DNA from: an uncultured Collinsella sp.
GTDB taxonomy: Bacteria; Actinomycetota; Coriobacteriia; Coriobacteriales; Coriobacteriaceae
Assembly: GCA_900542125.1 (NCBI GenBank)
Contig: UQMO01000006.1
Span: 1-52,818, forward strand
DNA: 52,818 bases
Direction: 5' to 3'
The notes below the pieces were generated by a model. The model searched no databases, was not told the DNA's origin, and worked only from the letters and a program-made list of their open reading frames with translations. Below are positions 26,974 to 36,227 of this stretch, piece after piece. The position numbers and the translations under genes were made by a program. Position 1 is the first letter of the stretch. Every line of letters begins with the position of its first letter.

Positions 26974-27774
26974 GTGGGATTTCGCGACGTTAAGCGTTCT
27001 AAGAGCGCAAAAGACACGCGTATCATTGCAATCATCAATCAAAAAGGCGGCGTCGGTAAGTCAACGACGGCTGTAAACCTTGCAGCAGCACTGGGTGAGC
27101 AGGGTCGTAAGACACTGATTGTCGATTTTGATCCGCAGGGAAACAGCACCAGTGGATTCGGAATTGAAAAAGAAGACCTTGATCACTGCATCTATGATGC
27201 ATTGTTGAATGATGTGCCGGCAGAATCGCTTGTTCTTGATACAAATTGTAAAAAGGTATTCGTTATTCCGGCTACAATTCAACTTGCAGGCGCGGAAATT
27301 GAGCTCGTAAGCGCAATTGCTCGTGAAACCCGCCTCAAAGATTTGCTTGAGCCGATTCAGGACGAGTTTGACTTTATTTTCATTGACTGTCCTCCTTCGC
27401 TCGGCCTGCTTACTATCAACGCTTTGACCGCAGCAGACAGCGTTTTGATTCCGATCCAGTGCGAATATTACGCACTCGAGGGCGTTACGAAGCTGCTTGA
27501 GTCAATGAAGATGGTCAAATCACGGCTGAACAAGGGCTTAGACACCTATGGTGTGCTTATGACCATGTATGACTCGCGTACTTCACTATCGAATCAGGTT
27601 GTTGAGGAGGTTCAATCGTACTTTGGTGATAAGGCGTTTAAGACGCTAATCCCCCGTACGGTTAAAATCTCCGAAGCTCCGTCTTTTGGAGAACCGGTAA
27701 TTACCTATGCACCTCAAAATAAGGGTGCAAAAGCATATATGAACCTTGCAAAAGAGGTGATCAAGCGTGCCTAG
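26974..27774 (+). CDS. parA: Chromosome partitioning ATPase ParA/Soj
   Basis: ParA is a DNA-binding ATPase that with ParB moves or separates origins. The 266-residue protein has a deviant Walker A NQKGGVGKSTTAVNLA (about residues 23-38), the DFDPQGNSTSGFG motif and the Walker B-type IDCPPSLGLLT. The start is GTG at 26974 with AGGAGG close upstream. It overlaps parB by 8 nt. Three parS sites lie directly upstream. Low GC is shared with rsmG and parB. Confidence 0.96.
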   Translation: MGFRDVKRSKSAKDTRIIAIINQKGGVGKSTTAVNLAAALGEQGRKTLIVDFDPQGNSTSGFGIEKEDLDHCIYDALLNDVPAESLVLDTNCKKVFVIPATIQLAGAEIELVSAIARETRLKDLLEPIQDEFDFIFIDCPPSLGLLTINALTAADSVLIPIQCEYYALEGVTKLLESMKMVKSRLNKGLDTYGVLMTMYDSRTSLSNQVVEEVQSYFGDKAFKTLIPRTVKISEAPSFGEPVITYAPQNKGAKAYMNLAKEVIKRA

Positions 27775-28672
27775 TGTAAAGAAACGTGGCGGATTGGGAC
27801 GTGGACTCAATGCTTTGGTCTCAGAGGCCGAGTATGAGACCGGCGGTTCGGCTGCATCGGCTTCAAATGCCACATCTGAAACAAAACTACCTATTGAGGA
27901 TATCGTTCCCAACCCTAATCAGCCGCGAATTCACTTTAACGAAACTGAACTTCGCGAGTTGAGCGAGTCAATCCAAGAACATGGCGTTTTGCAGCCGCTT
28001 TTGGTTCGCAAGCATGGAAACGGCTATGAGATCATCGCTGGTGAGCGTCGTTACCAGGCGTCAAAGCTTGCTGGCCTTGAAGAATTGCCAGTCATCATTA
28101 AAGAGGTAAATGATGAAGAGATGCTGGCTCTTGCTCTTATCGAAAACCTTCAGCGTTCTGATCTGAATCCCGTCGAAGAGGCTAAGGGCTATCGCCAACT
28201 CATTGATGCCAGCGGGATGACCCAGGAGGCATTGTCGAAGGCAGTAAGCAAGTCACGCTCTGCAATTACAAACTCGCTGCGTCTTCTCGATCTCCCCGAA
28301 GTAGTTCAGCAGATGATTTTTGAGGGCAAACTTACTGCTGGTCATGCACGTGCGATTCTTGCAGTTCCCTATGAGGACGCGCGTGTTCGACTTGCAGAGA
28401 AAGTTGTTACAGAGGGCCTTTCCGTAAGAGCGACAGAAAATCTTGCTCCGTTGTTTTCTGCCGGAGAGACACCTAAGACGCCGAGGCCTGCAACGCCTCA
28501 GTCTTTTAAAAAGGCTGCCCGCGTGCTTCGTCAGGTTTTTAATACCAACGTGCGTGTGAAGAGCTCGCGTGGAAAGAATAAGATTGAGATTGAGTTTAAA
28601 GACGAGGAAGAGCTCTCTCGTATTCTTGGCGAAATGATTCAGTTTGATCAAGGAGGCCAAGATGAGGAATAA
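27767..28672 (+). CDS. parB: Chromosome partitioning protein ParB (CTP-dependent clamp)
   Basis: ParB loads at parS and spreads as a CTP-dependent clamp. The N-terminal domain has PNPNQPRIHF, GERRYQASK and LIENLQRSDLNPVEEAKGY, which include the CTP-binding region. The HTH region QEALSKAVSKSRSAITNSLRLL follows, then a C-terminal dimerisation domain. The 301-residue length is normal. The start is GTG at 27767, overlapping the end of parA. The stop overlaps the start of the small membrane-protein gene downstream. Confidence 0.96.
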   Translation: MPSVKKRGGLGRGLNALVSEAEYETGGSAASASNATSETKLPIEDIVPNPNQPRIHFNETELRELSESIQEHGVLQPLLVRKHGNGYEIIAGERRYQASKLAGLEELPVIIKEVNDEEMLALALIENLQRSDLNPVEEAKGYRQLIDASGMTQEALSKAVSKSRSAITNSLRLLDLPEVVQQMIFEGKLTAGHARAILAVPYEDARVRLAEKVVTEGLSVRATENLAPLFSAGETPKTPRPATPQSFKKAARVLRQVFNTNVRVKSSRGKNKIEIEFKDEEELSRILGEMIQFDQGGQDEE

Positions 28673-28916
28673 GATTTTAACAGCGATTGCATTGGTGACG
28701 ACTGTCGCGGCTGGTGCCTTTGCTGGCTATAGGATCGCGACAGACGATGAACTTCGAGGTCGTTTGCTTCGTAGCGCGCAAGATATCGTCGATACTTCCA
28801 AAAAGAAAATGGATGTTATGACAGAAGATGTTGCCATGCGTACTGCTCAGGTAACGAAGAATCCCAAGATTAATCAAGGTTGGGTCAGCAACCAATGGGA
28901 AAATGTAGGCTATTAG
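28662..28916 (+). CDS. Small membrane-anchored protein downstream of parB
   Basis: An 84-residue protein with a hydrophobic N-terminal segment (about residues 5-27) and a charged, helical remainder (RGRLLRSAQDIVDTSKKKMD, then a QVTKNPKINQGWVSNQW tail). It looks like a single-pass anchor with a coiled tail, similar in style to YtxH-like proteins. The ATG at 28662 has AGGAGG 7 nt upstream and overlaps the end of parB by 11 nt, so it is very likely translated with parAB. I do not know its function. Confidence 0.78.
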   Translation: MRNKILTAIALVTTVAAGAFAGYRIATDDELRGRLLRSAQDIVDTSKKKMDVMTEDVAMRTAQVTKNPKINQGWVSNQWENVGY

Positions 28917-28944
28917 GTACCTAACAATTACTCAGCATATTTTG

Positions 28945-28982
28945 AGGGGTCCTTGTCTGATTCATGAGACAAGGACCCCTTA
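28945..28982 (+). terminator. Terminator of the parAB transcript
   Basis: A 14-bp perfect stem (28945-28958 with 28967-28980), 8-nt loop, then TATTTT. Confidence 0.88.
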
Positions 28983-29040
28983 TTTTGGCCGTAAAAATGG
29001 GACAGGTAGCAGCTGATTCAAAATTAAGGTCAATAAATGA

Positions 29041-29077
29041 AACGACCCCGGTTGCATATTCTGTAACCGGGGTCGTT
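29041..29077 (-). terminator. Terminator of rlmN
   Basis: A 13-bp perfect stem (AACGACCCCGGTT with AACCGGGGTCGTT) lies about 40 nt past the rlmN stop, with a T-rich tail on the minus strand. Confidence 0.8.
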
Positions 29078-29080
29078 CGA

Positions 29081-29096
29081 TGTTTCACATGAAACG
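29081..29096. promoter_or_regulatory. parS: Degenerate parS-like site between parAB and rlmN
   Basis: TGTTTCACATGAAACG matches 14 of 16 bases of the exact sites. It lies between the rlmN stop and terminator. Confidence 0.5.
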
Positions 29097-29114
29097 TTTT
29101 GGGATGCGACTCCC

Positions 29115-30167
29115 CTATGCGTTCTTCTGAACTTTGAAGCGCTGCTTCAGCTGTCCGCAAGCGGCGTCAATATCGTTACCACGGGAGTTACGAATCGTGG
29201 TCTCGATGCCACGGGACTCAAGACGACGCTGAAGATCCTCAACCTTATGAATCGGCGACGGCTTGAGCGGGCTACCCTCGATGTCGTTAAGCTGAATGAG
29301 GTTAACGTGGCACAGCGTTCCCTCGCAGAAGTCGCAGAGCGCCTGCATTTCGGGATTCGTATCGTTGACGCCTTCGATCATGGCATACTCATAGGTCGGG
29401 CGGCGGCCGGTCTTCTCGGTGTAGAGCTGAAGCGCTTCGTGAAGGCGAAGCAGCGTGTACTTCTTAACACCGGGCATGAGCTTATTGCGCGTCGACTGGA
29501 TGGCGGAATGCAGGGAAACGGCAAGCGTGAACTGCTCGGGGATGTCGGCAAATTTGCGAATACCGGGAATAACGCCGCTGGTAGAGACGGTGAGGTGACG
29601 AGCGCCGATACCGATGCCATCGGGGTCGTTGAGGATTCGCAGCGCCTTGAGAACCTCGTCGTAGTTGGCAAACGGCTCGCCCTGGCCCATGAAGACAACG
29701 CTCGTGGCGCGCTCGCCAAAGTCGTTGGATACATGAAGTACCTGGTCGACGATCTCTTGAGCGGTCAGAGAGCGCTTGAGGCCGTTGAGACCGGTAGCGC
29801 AAAAGGCACAGCCCATGCCACAGCCTGCCTGGGTGGAAACGCAGACGGAAAGCTTGTTACGACGGGGCATGCCGACGGTCTCGACGGAAACGCCGTCGTG
29901 GTACTCGAGCAGATACTTGCGAGAGCCATCTTTGGAAACCTGCTTGGTGAGTTCAGTCGGCGTGTCAAAGGCAAAAGCCTCTTTAAGCTGCTCGCGGAAA
30001 GCCTTGGGAAGGTTGGTCATATCGTCAAACGAACAAACGTTCTTCTCAAAGACCCATTCGATGAGCTGCTTCGCGCGGAAGGCGGGCTGGCCAAGCTCGG
30101 CCACGAGCTCGCGAATATCGTTTTGGCTCAAGTCGCGAATGTCCTGAGATTTAGTCCTGGGATTCAT
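29115..30167 (-). CDS. rlmN: 23S rRNA (adenine2503-C2)-methyltransferase RlmN
   Basis: RlmN is a radical-SAM enzyme that methylates A2503 of 23S rRNA and A37 of some tRNAs. The cluster motif CGMGCAFC provides the three Cys ligands. A further Cys near the C-terminus (IDAACGQL) fits the catalytic methylated Cys. The N-terminal helical region (IRELVAELGQPAFRAKQLIEW) is characteristic of RlmN. The 350-residue length is normal. It runs opposite to its neighbours. Cfr (C8 methylation) is less likely given the genomic context and N-terminal domain. Confidence 0.95.
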   Translation of the reverse strand: MNPRTKSQDIRDLSQNDIRELVAELGQPAFRAKQLIEWVFEKNVCSFDDMTNLPKAFREQLKEAFAFDTPTELTKQVSKDGSRKYLLEYHDGVSVETVGMPRRNKLSVCVSTQAGCGMGCAFCATGLNGLKRSLTAQEIVDQVLHVSNDFGERATSVVFMGQGEPFANYDEVLKALRILNDPDGIGIGARHLTVSTSGVIPGIRKFADIPEQFTLAVSLHSAIQSTRNKLMPGVKKYTLLRLHEALQLYTEKTGRRPTYEYAMIEGVNDTNPEMQALCDFCEGTLCHVNLIQLNDIEGSPLKPSPIHKVEDLQRRLESRGIETTIRNSRGNDIDAACGQLKQRFKVQKNA

Positions 30168-30252
30168 GGAAGCCTTTCGATTTTGGGGAAACGTAGAGGG
30201 TATCGCTACAATATGGTATCAGCTGCAGAAATTATAGAGGAGGAGTCTGCCC

Positions 30253-31218
30253 ATGCCGGGTAAAAGCCTAGAGAACATGCACGTAGCGGTCTTGGCGGGC
30301 GGTCATTCCGCTGAGCGCGAGATCTCGCTCAATTCGGGAAAGAACGTCGTGGTTGCCTTGAAGGAGGCCGGCTACACTTCGGTGGAGCTGCTCGACACGG
30401 CTGTCGATGATTTTATGGTAACCATGGCGACCGGCGGCTTTGACGTGGCGTTTATCGCCATGCACGGTGCCGGCGGCGAGGATGGCGCCATGCAGGGCGC
30501 CATGGAGACCCTGGGTATCCCCTACACGGCCTCGGGCGTGCTTGCCAGCGCCTGCGGTGCCGACAAGGAGGTCTCTAAGCTCCTGTACGCCAAGGCGGGC
30601 ATTCCCATTGCCCCCGGCCTCGCGCTCGAGGTGGGCGATGAAGTCGATATCGATCATATCGTCGAGGTTTGTGGCGAGCGCTGCTTTGTGAAGCCGGCCG
30701 TCAACGGTTCCAGCTATGGCATTTCCCTGGTCCATGAGCCCTCCGAGCTGCCCGCGGCAATCGCCAAGGCGTTTGCGTACGGCGACAAAGTGCTGGTCGA
30801 GAAGTGCATCGAGGGTACCGAGATCACCGTCGGTGTGTACGGCGAGGACGACGTGCGCGCTCTGCCGATTGTCGAGATTCGCAAACCCGAGGACTGCGAG
30901 TTCTACGATCTGGACGTGAAATATGTCGACCCTACGGACATCCATCGCATTCCGGCGCAGATTTCACCCGAGAATTACGCTCGCGCTCAGGAGCTTGCCT
31001 GTGCTGCTCACAAGGCCCTCGGTTGCCTGGGTATCTCGCGCAGCGACTTTATCGTGAGTGAGGACGGCCCCGTTATCCTCGAGACCAATACCATTCCCGG
31101 CATGACCGATACGTCGCTGTATCCGGACGAGATCCGCCACACCGACGACATGACGTTCCCGCAGGTCTGTGACAGCCTGATTCGTATGGGCCTTCGTCGA
31201 GCGGGCATTGCATGCTAA
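30253..31218 (+). CDS. ddl: D-alanine-D-alanine ligase
   Basis: Ddl makes the D-Ala-D-Ala dipeptide for peptidoglycan. ATP-grasp features are visible: the N-terminal VLAGGHSAEREISLNSG, the ATP-loop region KPAVNGSSYGISLV, EKCIEGTEITVGVYG, and the C-terminal ETNTIPGMTDTSLYP. The loop near SSYG and the Tyr in the dipeptide-type position suggest D-Ala rather than D-Lac specificity, though that is inference. GGAGGAG lies about 8 nt before the ATG. The stop overlaps the next gene start by 7 nt, indicating an operon. Confidence 0.95.
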   Translation: MPGKSLENMHVAVLAGGHSAEREISLNSGKNVVVALKEAGYTSVELLDTAVDDFMVTMATGGFDVAFIAMHGAGGEDGAMQGAMETLGIPYTASGVLASACGADKEVSKLLYAKAGIPIAPGLALEVGDEVDIDHIVEVCGERCFVKPAVNGSSYGISLVHEPSELPAAIAKAFAYGDKVLVEKCIEGTEITVGVYGEDDVRALPIVEIRKPEDCEFYDLDVKYVDPTDIHRIPAQISPENYARAQELACAAHKALGCLGISRSDFIVSEDGPVILETNTIPGMTDTSLYPDEIRHTDDMTFPQVCDSLIRMGLRRAGIAC

Positions 31219-34106
31219 TCGAGGACGCGGTTTCGTCAGGAACGCCGCAGTTTGTCATCGACTCCTATGCCACGCTTGCCGAACGCGCCAAAACGCAGTC
31301 CTTCGGCCTTATCGAGGAAGATGTGATTGTCCTCGATACCGAGACCACAGGTCTTTCGGTGCAGGACAATGAGCTGATCGAGATCTCGGCGGCCCGTCTT
31401 TCGGGCCGCGAGGTCGTCGACCGCTTCGATACCTTCGTGCATCCCAAGCAGCTGATTCCCGCCGAGATCACCGAGCTCACGAGCATTACAAATGCCGATG
31501 TGGCAGATGCCCCGTCGGCCGTTGAGGCCGTAGCCGCTCTCGCCGATTTTGTCGGTGGTTGCCCGGTAATCGCACATAACGCCACGTTCGACCGCTCGTT
31601 TATCGAGTCGGTCAAAGGCGGCGTCAACGTGAGCGATATCTGGATCGATTCGCTGGCGCTGTCGCGCATCGCGCTTCCGCGCCTGGCATCGCACAAGTTG
31701 TCTTTTATGGCCGATCTGTTTGGCTGTGACTCGGTATCACACCGTGCCAATGCCGACGTCGACGCCCTGTGTGGCGTATGGCGCGTGTTGCTCGTGGCGC
31801 TCACCGACTTGCCTCAGGGCCTCATGGCGCGCCTAGCCGACATGCATCCGGATGTGCCTTGGTCCTATCGTCCTATCTTCTCATTCTTGGCAGGGCAGAA
31901 CCCTGGTTCTATCTTCTCTCTCAGCGCCGCTCGTGCTGACGTTCTCAAGGCCGATCGCGCCGACGATCGGGTGGACGCCGACGAACTGCCGGTCCTCAAG
32001 ATGCCGAGTCGTGAGGAGATTGAGGCAGACTATGCGCCAGGTGGCCTGGTCAATCGCATGTATCCCACCTACGAGCCGCGTGATGAGCAGATCGCGATGG
32101 CGCTCGAGGTCCGCGATGCGCTGGTCACGGGCACTCATCGTGTAATTGAGGCGGGCACGGGCGTCGGCAAATCGATGGCCTATCTGGTGCCTTTTGCCGA
32201 GGCAGCGCGCCGTAACAACATCACGGTTGGTATTGCGACCAAATCGAACAATCTTGCCGACCAGCTCATGTACCATGAGCTGCCAAAACTTGCCGAGCAA
32301 CTGGACGGTGGTCTGTCATTTTGCGCTCTCAAGGGGTATGACCACTATCCATGCCTGCGCAAGCTTGAGCGCATGAGCCGCGGCCAGGTCGAGATTACCA
32401 CCAAGCGCGATCCGGCGGACACGCTCACGGCGGTCGCGGTCATTATGGCGTACGTCTGCCAATCAGCCGATGGCGACCTCGACTCGCTCGGCATTCGGTG
32501 GCGCAGCGTCAACCGCCCCGACTTTACGACGGCCTCGCGCGAGTGTGCTCGTCGCCTCTGCCCGTTTTTCCCTGATAAATGTTTGGTCCACGGCGCTCGC
32601 CGTCGTGCAGCGCATGCCGACGTGGTGGTCACCAACCATTCCCTGCTGTTCCGCAATGTCGCGGCCGAGGGCAGGATTTTACCTCCGATTCGTCATTGGG
32701 TAATCGACGAGGCCCATTCCATCGAGCGCGAGGCGCGCCGTCAGTGGGCGCGCGTGGTGTCGGCGGACGAATCACGCGTTCTGTTTGAGCGCCTGGGTGG
32801 CTCGAGCACCGGTGCGCTAAGCCAGGTCTCCCGTGATTTGGCAACCTCCGAGGGCTCTACGCTCTATCTGGGCCTTACTGCCAAGGCGACGTCGACGGTT
32901 GCGCGCGCGAGCATGGCAATCGCCGACGTGTTCGATGGCGTTCGCGAGCTCGGCCGCCGTGCCCGTGGGGGTTATGACAATGCCAATCTATGGATTGGCC
33001 CCGAGCTGCGCGAATCTGACGACTGGCATGATTTCTTACAGTCGGCCTACGCTGCCATCGACGTATTGGAACAGGCTGACAAGAGCGTCGACGCGCTGGT
33101 GCAAGCCGTCGCCGCCGACAAGCCCGAGGTTGTTGTCGACCTGGGTGATATCTCGCGCCGCCTGCACGAGCTGGCCGAGAACCTCAAACTCATCATTGAT
33201 GGCACCGATGAACACTACGTGTATTCGCTGCAGGTCAATCGCAGGCTGCGTGCCGGCGGAGAGTCAATGACCGCAGAGCGCATCGACATTGGCGAGGCCT
33301 TGGCAACCGAGTGGCTGCCCGAGGTTCACACGGCTATCTTTGCCTCGGCGACCATGACGGTGTCCAAAAGCTTCGAACACTTTAACCACGCGGTCGGCCT
33401 CGATCGCATCGGCGCTTCAACATCCTCATCGCTGCACTTGGACTCGAGCTACGACTTCGATTCGAACATGGCTGTAGTCGTTGCGGGCGATATCCCCGAT
33501 CCGCGCGATCGCGAGAGCTATCTTACGGCGCTCGAGCGCGTGCTGGTCGACGCCCATCTTGCCATGGACGGATCGGTGCTCACACTGTTCACCAATCGGC
33601 GCGACATGGAAGACCTGTACGCCCGCGTTGAGCCCAAGATGGCCCGTGCGGGTCTGGAGCTCAACTGCCAGCAGCGCAACTCATCTCCTCGTCGCCTGCG
33701 CGATCGGTTTATCAACGAGCCGACTTCATCGCTTTTTGCGCTTAAGGCCTTCTGGGAGGGGTTCGACGCCAGCGGCGAGACGCTGCGCTGCGTCATCATT
33801 CCCAAGCTGCCGTTCTCGAGTCCCACGGACCCGCTCTCGTGCGAGCGCAACCTGCGCGAAGACCGCGCTTGGGCGCGCTATTCGCTGCCCGAGGCGGTGC
33901 TCGAGGTCAAGCAGGCGGCCGGCCGCCTTATCCGCTCGTCGACCGATTGCGGCGTGCTGATTCTGGCCGACCCGCGCCTGGTGACGAAGGGCTACGGAAA
34001 GAAGTTCTTAACGTCGCTGCCCACGAGCTCCTACCAGCGCATCGAATCGGCGCAGATCGGTCACTATCTGCAACTGTGGCGCGCACGTCACGAGCGGCGG
34101 CGCTAA
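31212..34106 (+). CDS. dinG: DinG-type helicase fused to a DnaQ-like 3'-5' exonuclease
   Basis: A 964-residue two-part enzyme. Residues ~35-195 are a DEDDh exonuclease: LDTETTGL (Asp42, Glu44), HNATFDRSFIE and HRANADVDAL. The helicase has Walker A EAGTGVGKSMAYL near residue 312 and the DEAH box near 497. Four Cys at 381, 445, 450 and 457 fit an XPD/DinG iron-sulfur cluster. The C-terminal helicase half includes KAFWEGFDASGETLRCVIIPKLPF. Fused DinG proteins occur in Gram-positives; related Staphylococcus DinG has nuclease but not helicase activity, so unwinding should not be assumed. The start overlaps ddl by 7 nt; the stop overlaps the convergent WYL gene by 4 nt. Confidence 0.93.
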   Translation: MLIEDAVSSGTPQFVIDSYATLAERAKTQSFGLIEEDVIVLDTETTGLSVQDNELIEISAARLSGREVVDRFDTFVHPKQLIPAEITELTSITNADVADAPSAVEAVAALADFVGGCPVIAHNATFDRSFIESVKGGVNVSDIWIDSLALSRIALPRLASHKLSFMADLFGCDSVSHRANADVDALCGVWRVLLVALTDLPQGLMARLADMHPDVPWSYRPIFSFLAGQNPGSIFSLSAARADVLKADRADDRVDADELPVLKMPSREEIEADYAPGGLVNRMYPTYEPRDEQIAMALEVRDALVTGTHRVIEAGTGVGKSMAYLVPFAEAARRNNITVGIATKSNNLADQLMYHELPKLAEQLDGGLSFCALKGYDHYPCLRKLERMSRGQVEITTKRDPADTLTAVAVIMAYVCQSADGDLDSLGIRWRSVNRPDFTTASRECARRLCPFFPDKCLVHGARRRAAHADVVVTNHSLLFRNVAAEGRILPPIRHWVIDEAHSIEREARRQWARVVSADESRVLFERLGGSSTGALSQVSRDLATSEGSTLYLGLTAKATSTVARASMAIADVFDGVRELGRRARGGYDNANLWIGPELRESDDWHDFLQSAYAAIDVLEQADKSVDALVQAVAADKPEVVVDLGDISRRLHELAENLKLIIDGTDEHYVYSLQVNRRLRAGGESMTAERIDIGEALATEWLPEVHTAIFASATMTVSKSFEHFNHAVGLDRIGASTSSSLHLDSSYDFDSNMAVVVAGDIPDPRDRESYLTALERVLVDAHLAMDGSVLTLFTNRRDMEDLYARVEPKMARAGLELNCQQRNSSPRRLRDRFINEPTSSLFALKAFWEGFDASGETLRCVIIPKLPFSSPTDPLSCERNLREDRAWARYSLPEAVLEVKQAAGRLIRSSTDCGVLILADPRLVTKGYGKKFLTSLPTSSYQRIESAQIGHYLQLWRARHERRR

Positions 34107-35020
34107 AGCGGACAGACGAGGGTTTTTGCCATATCGCACAGACGCTTTGACAGGGCGGGGTCATCCAAGATGCGGATGGCTCCGCCCGCTGCGATTACCT
34201 GGCTCAGTAGCCAACGCTCGGAGCCGTAATGCACGGTTACCGTTGCCATGTCTGCCCCGCTGCGCTCGATTAGGGTGATGCCGGCCCAGTCCAGATGCTC
34301 CGCCATATCGAATGGCATCAAGAGCTTTGCGCTACGCTGCGTCCGGGCAAGGGAATCGTGGAGGGATGCGACGCCCGGTGTGTGAGGCACGACGGAGTCT
34401 TCCGTCAAGGTGAGTCCCTCGATTTTATCCATGCGATAGGTGCGCTGCTCATCGATCGCGATGTCCCAGGCAATCAGGTATGTTTGGTCGCCGTTTGCCG
34501 TAATGCGCAAGGGGTCGACCAGACGCTCGCGTGGCCGCGCATCGTCCATCGAGCGATACGAGATGCGGCAACGAACACCGTCCTGAATGGCGCAGCTCAG
34601 CTGCTGCCAGTGCGACCCGTGGTTGACGGTGTCAAAGACGCGCTGGTTATAGCCGAGCTCTTCGGGCAGAAGGGCATGTCGAATCCGAGCTGCCGTCTGC
34701 GGCTCGATCCCCAACGATTCAAGTTCATGGTTGAGCACGGCGCCCTCGGCGGCACTCAGGCGCAACGGTAGCACGCGCCCGGCGTCACCAGTGAGGGCCA
34801 CGCGCTCGCCGCGGCATTCGCAGATGATGCGCGCGCCCGATTCTCGGTCCGCGAGCGTCGAGACGATCTCGAGAATCTCGTCGAGCGACGCCCCCGTGAT
34901 GTCAAAGCGGCTGCAAATCTCGGTTCGTGTCATGCCGCCATCGCTGGCGGCGTAGAGGGACTCCATGATGTCGATGGCGCGCGAGAGTCTCTGCTCGCTG
35001 GTGAGTTTACGCACGGGCAT
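34103..35020 (-). CDS. WYL-domain transcriptional regulator (PafC-like)
   Basis: A 305-residue protein with an N-terminal helix-turn-helix (TEQRLSRAIDIMESL-like region, then GMTRTEICSRFDIT) and a WYL domain (about residues 140-215: CRISYRSMDDARPRERLVDP, TYLIAWDIAIDEQRTYRMDKI). A WCX-like C-terminal extension follows. WYL domains sense nucleic acids or nucleotides. The tandem pair with the upstream gene (14-nt overlap) resembles PafB-PafC, the heterodimer that activates the LexA-independent DNA-damage response in mycobacteria. The convergent DinG-type gene overlaps its 3' end by 4 nt. Confidence 0.85.
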   Translation of the reverse strand: MPVRKLTSEQRLSRAIDIMESLYAASDGGMTRTEICSRFDITGASLDEILEIVSTLADRESGARIICECRGERVALTGDAGRVLPLRLSAAEGAVLNHELESLGIEPQTAARIRHALLPEELGYNQRVFDTVNHGSHWQQLSCAIQDGVRCRISYRSMDDARPRERLVDPLRITANGDQTYLIAWDIAIDEQRTYRMDKIEGLTLTEDSVVPHTPGVASLHDSLARTQRSAKLLMPFDMAEHLDWAGITLIERSGADMATVTVHYGSERWLLSQVIAAGGAIRILDDPALSKRLCDMAKTLVCPL

Positions 35021-36029
35021 GCTCGTGCACCGTCCTTTCTATGAGGTGGTTCCACGCCTGCTTGAGCGATTTGGGGGCCATGGGCCTCATGCCGTCCATG
35101 GCGTGGGCCATGCAAAATGAGGCGGCGGCTTCAAGGTCGCGCACGTCAACGGTCCAGATCCATCCCGCATCGGTGTGTGTGAGCTCACCTCGCCCGCGCG
35201 TGAGGCCGTTGATCATATCGATCTGCGTCTGAGGGGCGAACGAGAACGTGGCTGCAACGGGCGGTCGGTCGGCGAAATCGAATTCAAAGAACAGATAGTC
35301 GTTGAGATTGAAGTCCGCAGGGATGGCGTAGGCCTTCGAAGGACGCCATGCGCGAACGATACGGTCGCAGCGGAATGTCCTGATGTCGTCGGTGACATTG
35401 TCGAGGCCGCAGAAGTACGCCACGCCCTCGCGTTCGAACATGCCGTAGACACAGACGGTACGTTCTTTCTGCTCGCCGCGTCCGTTCTGATATAAAAATC
35501 GCAGCGCGCATCGCTCGGCAAAGGCGCTCCATACCGCATCGACGGTGGGAGAGCGGCGGATCGGTACTTCGTCCATCGCCGACATGCCGGTGAGGTAGGC
35601 AATTTTGGAGCGAATATCGGCAAGCGGCGCGGCAAAGGTGGAAGAGCCGGCCGCTAGCGTCTGGTCGATGGCGTTGAGTAGGATATCGGCGTCGTCTGCG
35701 GTGATGAGGCCGCCTGCAGCAAACGTGTGCTCGCGGTCGATTGTCCACGAGCTTTCCTCGGTCTCCTGCGCACCGGCGGGGCGAACCTCCTTGATTAAGA
35801 TGCCACGCTCGAGCAGTTTGTCACGATCGCGCCGAAACTTGCGCTTATCCGAGTCGATACTGCCCGAGCCATATCCCAGGTCAGAATCCAAGACGATCTG
35901 CTCGGTCGTCAGCGGTTCGGGGGAGCTGTTGAGCACAAAGAAAAGATTGAGGATGCGCTGAGCCGTTTTATCGAAACCGGGCTCCGAACTTCCCTTTTTA
36001 ATTGTCGCGGTCGCGTCGCTTGCCGTCAT
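35007..36029 (-). CDS. WYL-domain transcriptional regulator (PafB-like)
   Basis: A 340-residue partner of the gene above. The N-terminal part has an HTH-like region (RILNLFFVLNSSPEPLTTEQIV, broken here into RILNLFFVLN and PLTTEQIV) and a segment KRKFRRDRDKLLERG. The WYL domain is at about residues 165-240 (LRFLYQNGRGEQKERTV, GVAYFCGLDNVTDDIRTFRCDRI), followed by a C-terminal WCX-type extension. PafB-like identity is inferred from size and tandem order. It is divergent from the M28-like gene, with about 200 bp between, so both promoters lie in that gap. Confidence 0.83.
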   Translation of the reverse strand: MTASDATATIKKGSSEPGFDKTAQRILNLFFVLNSSPEPLTTEQIVLDSDLGYGSGSIDSDKRKFRRDRDKLLERGILIKEVRPAGAQETEESSWTIDREHTFAAGGLITADDADILLNAIDQTLAAGSSTFAAPLADIRSKIAYLTGMSAMDEVPIRRSPTVDAVWSAFAERCALRFLYQNGRGEQKERTVCVYGMFEREGVAYFCGLDNVTDDIRTFRCDRIVRAWRPSKAYAIPADFNLNDYLFFEFDFADRPPVAATFSFAPQTQIDMINGLTRGRGELTHTDAGWIWTVDVRDLEAAASFCMAHAMDGMRPMAPKSLKQAWNHLIERTVHEHARA

Positions 36030-36153
36030 AGAATCCTCGCATGAGAAGGTAGTTTGCTGCCATGATTTTAGTCCGATATGGAGATTAGGCTATATCCTTG
36101 TCCGCTCGAGGCGTTAAGATGGCCCGAATTCGGTCGTTTGCGCTCGCTCGGGG

Positions 36154-36159
36154 TATACT
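36154..36159 (+). promoter_or_regulatory. Possible -10 element of the M28-like gene
   Basis: A TATACT hexamer lies 69 bp before the start at 36228. No convincing -35 at 16-18 bp was found, so the assignment is tentative. Confidence 0.35.
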
Positions 36160-36227
36160 TTCGACTATATACGGTTCTAATGTGCATGCATTGGGCCTAT
36201 TTGTCGGATTATGGATGTGGAGCGCAC

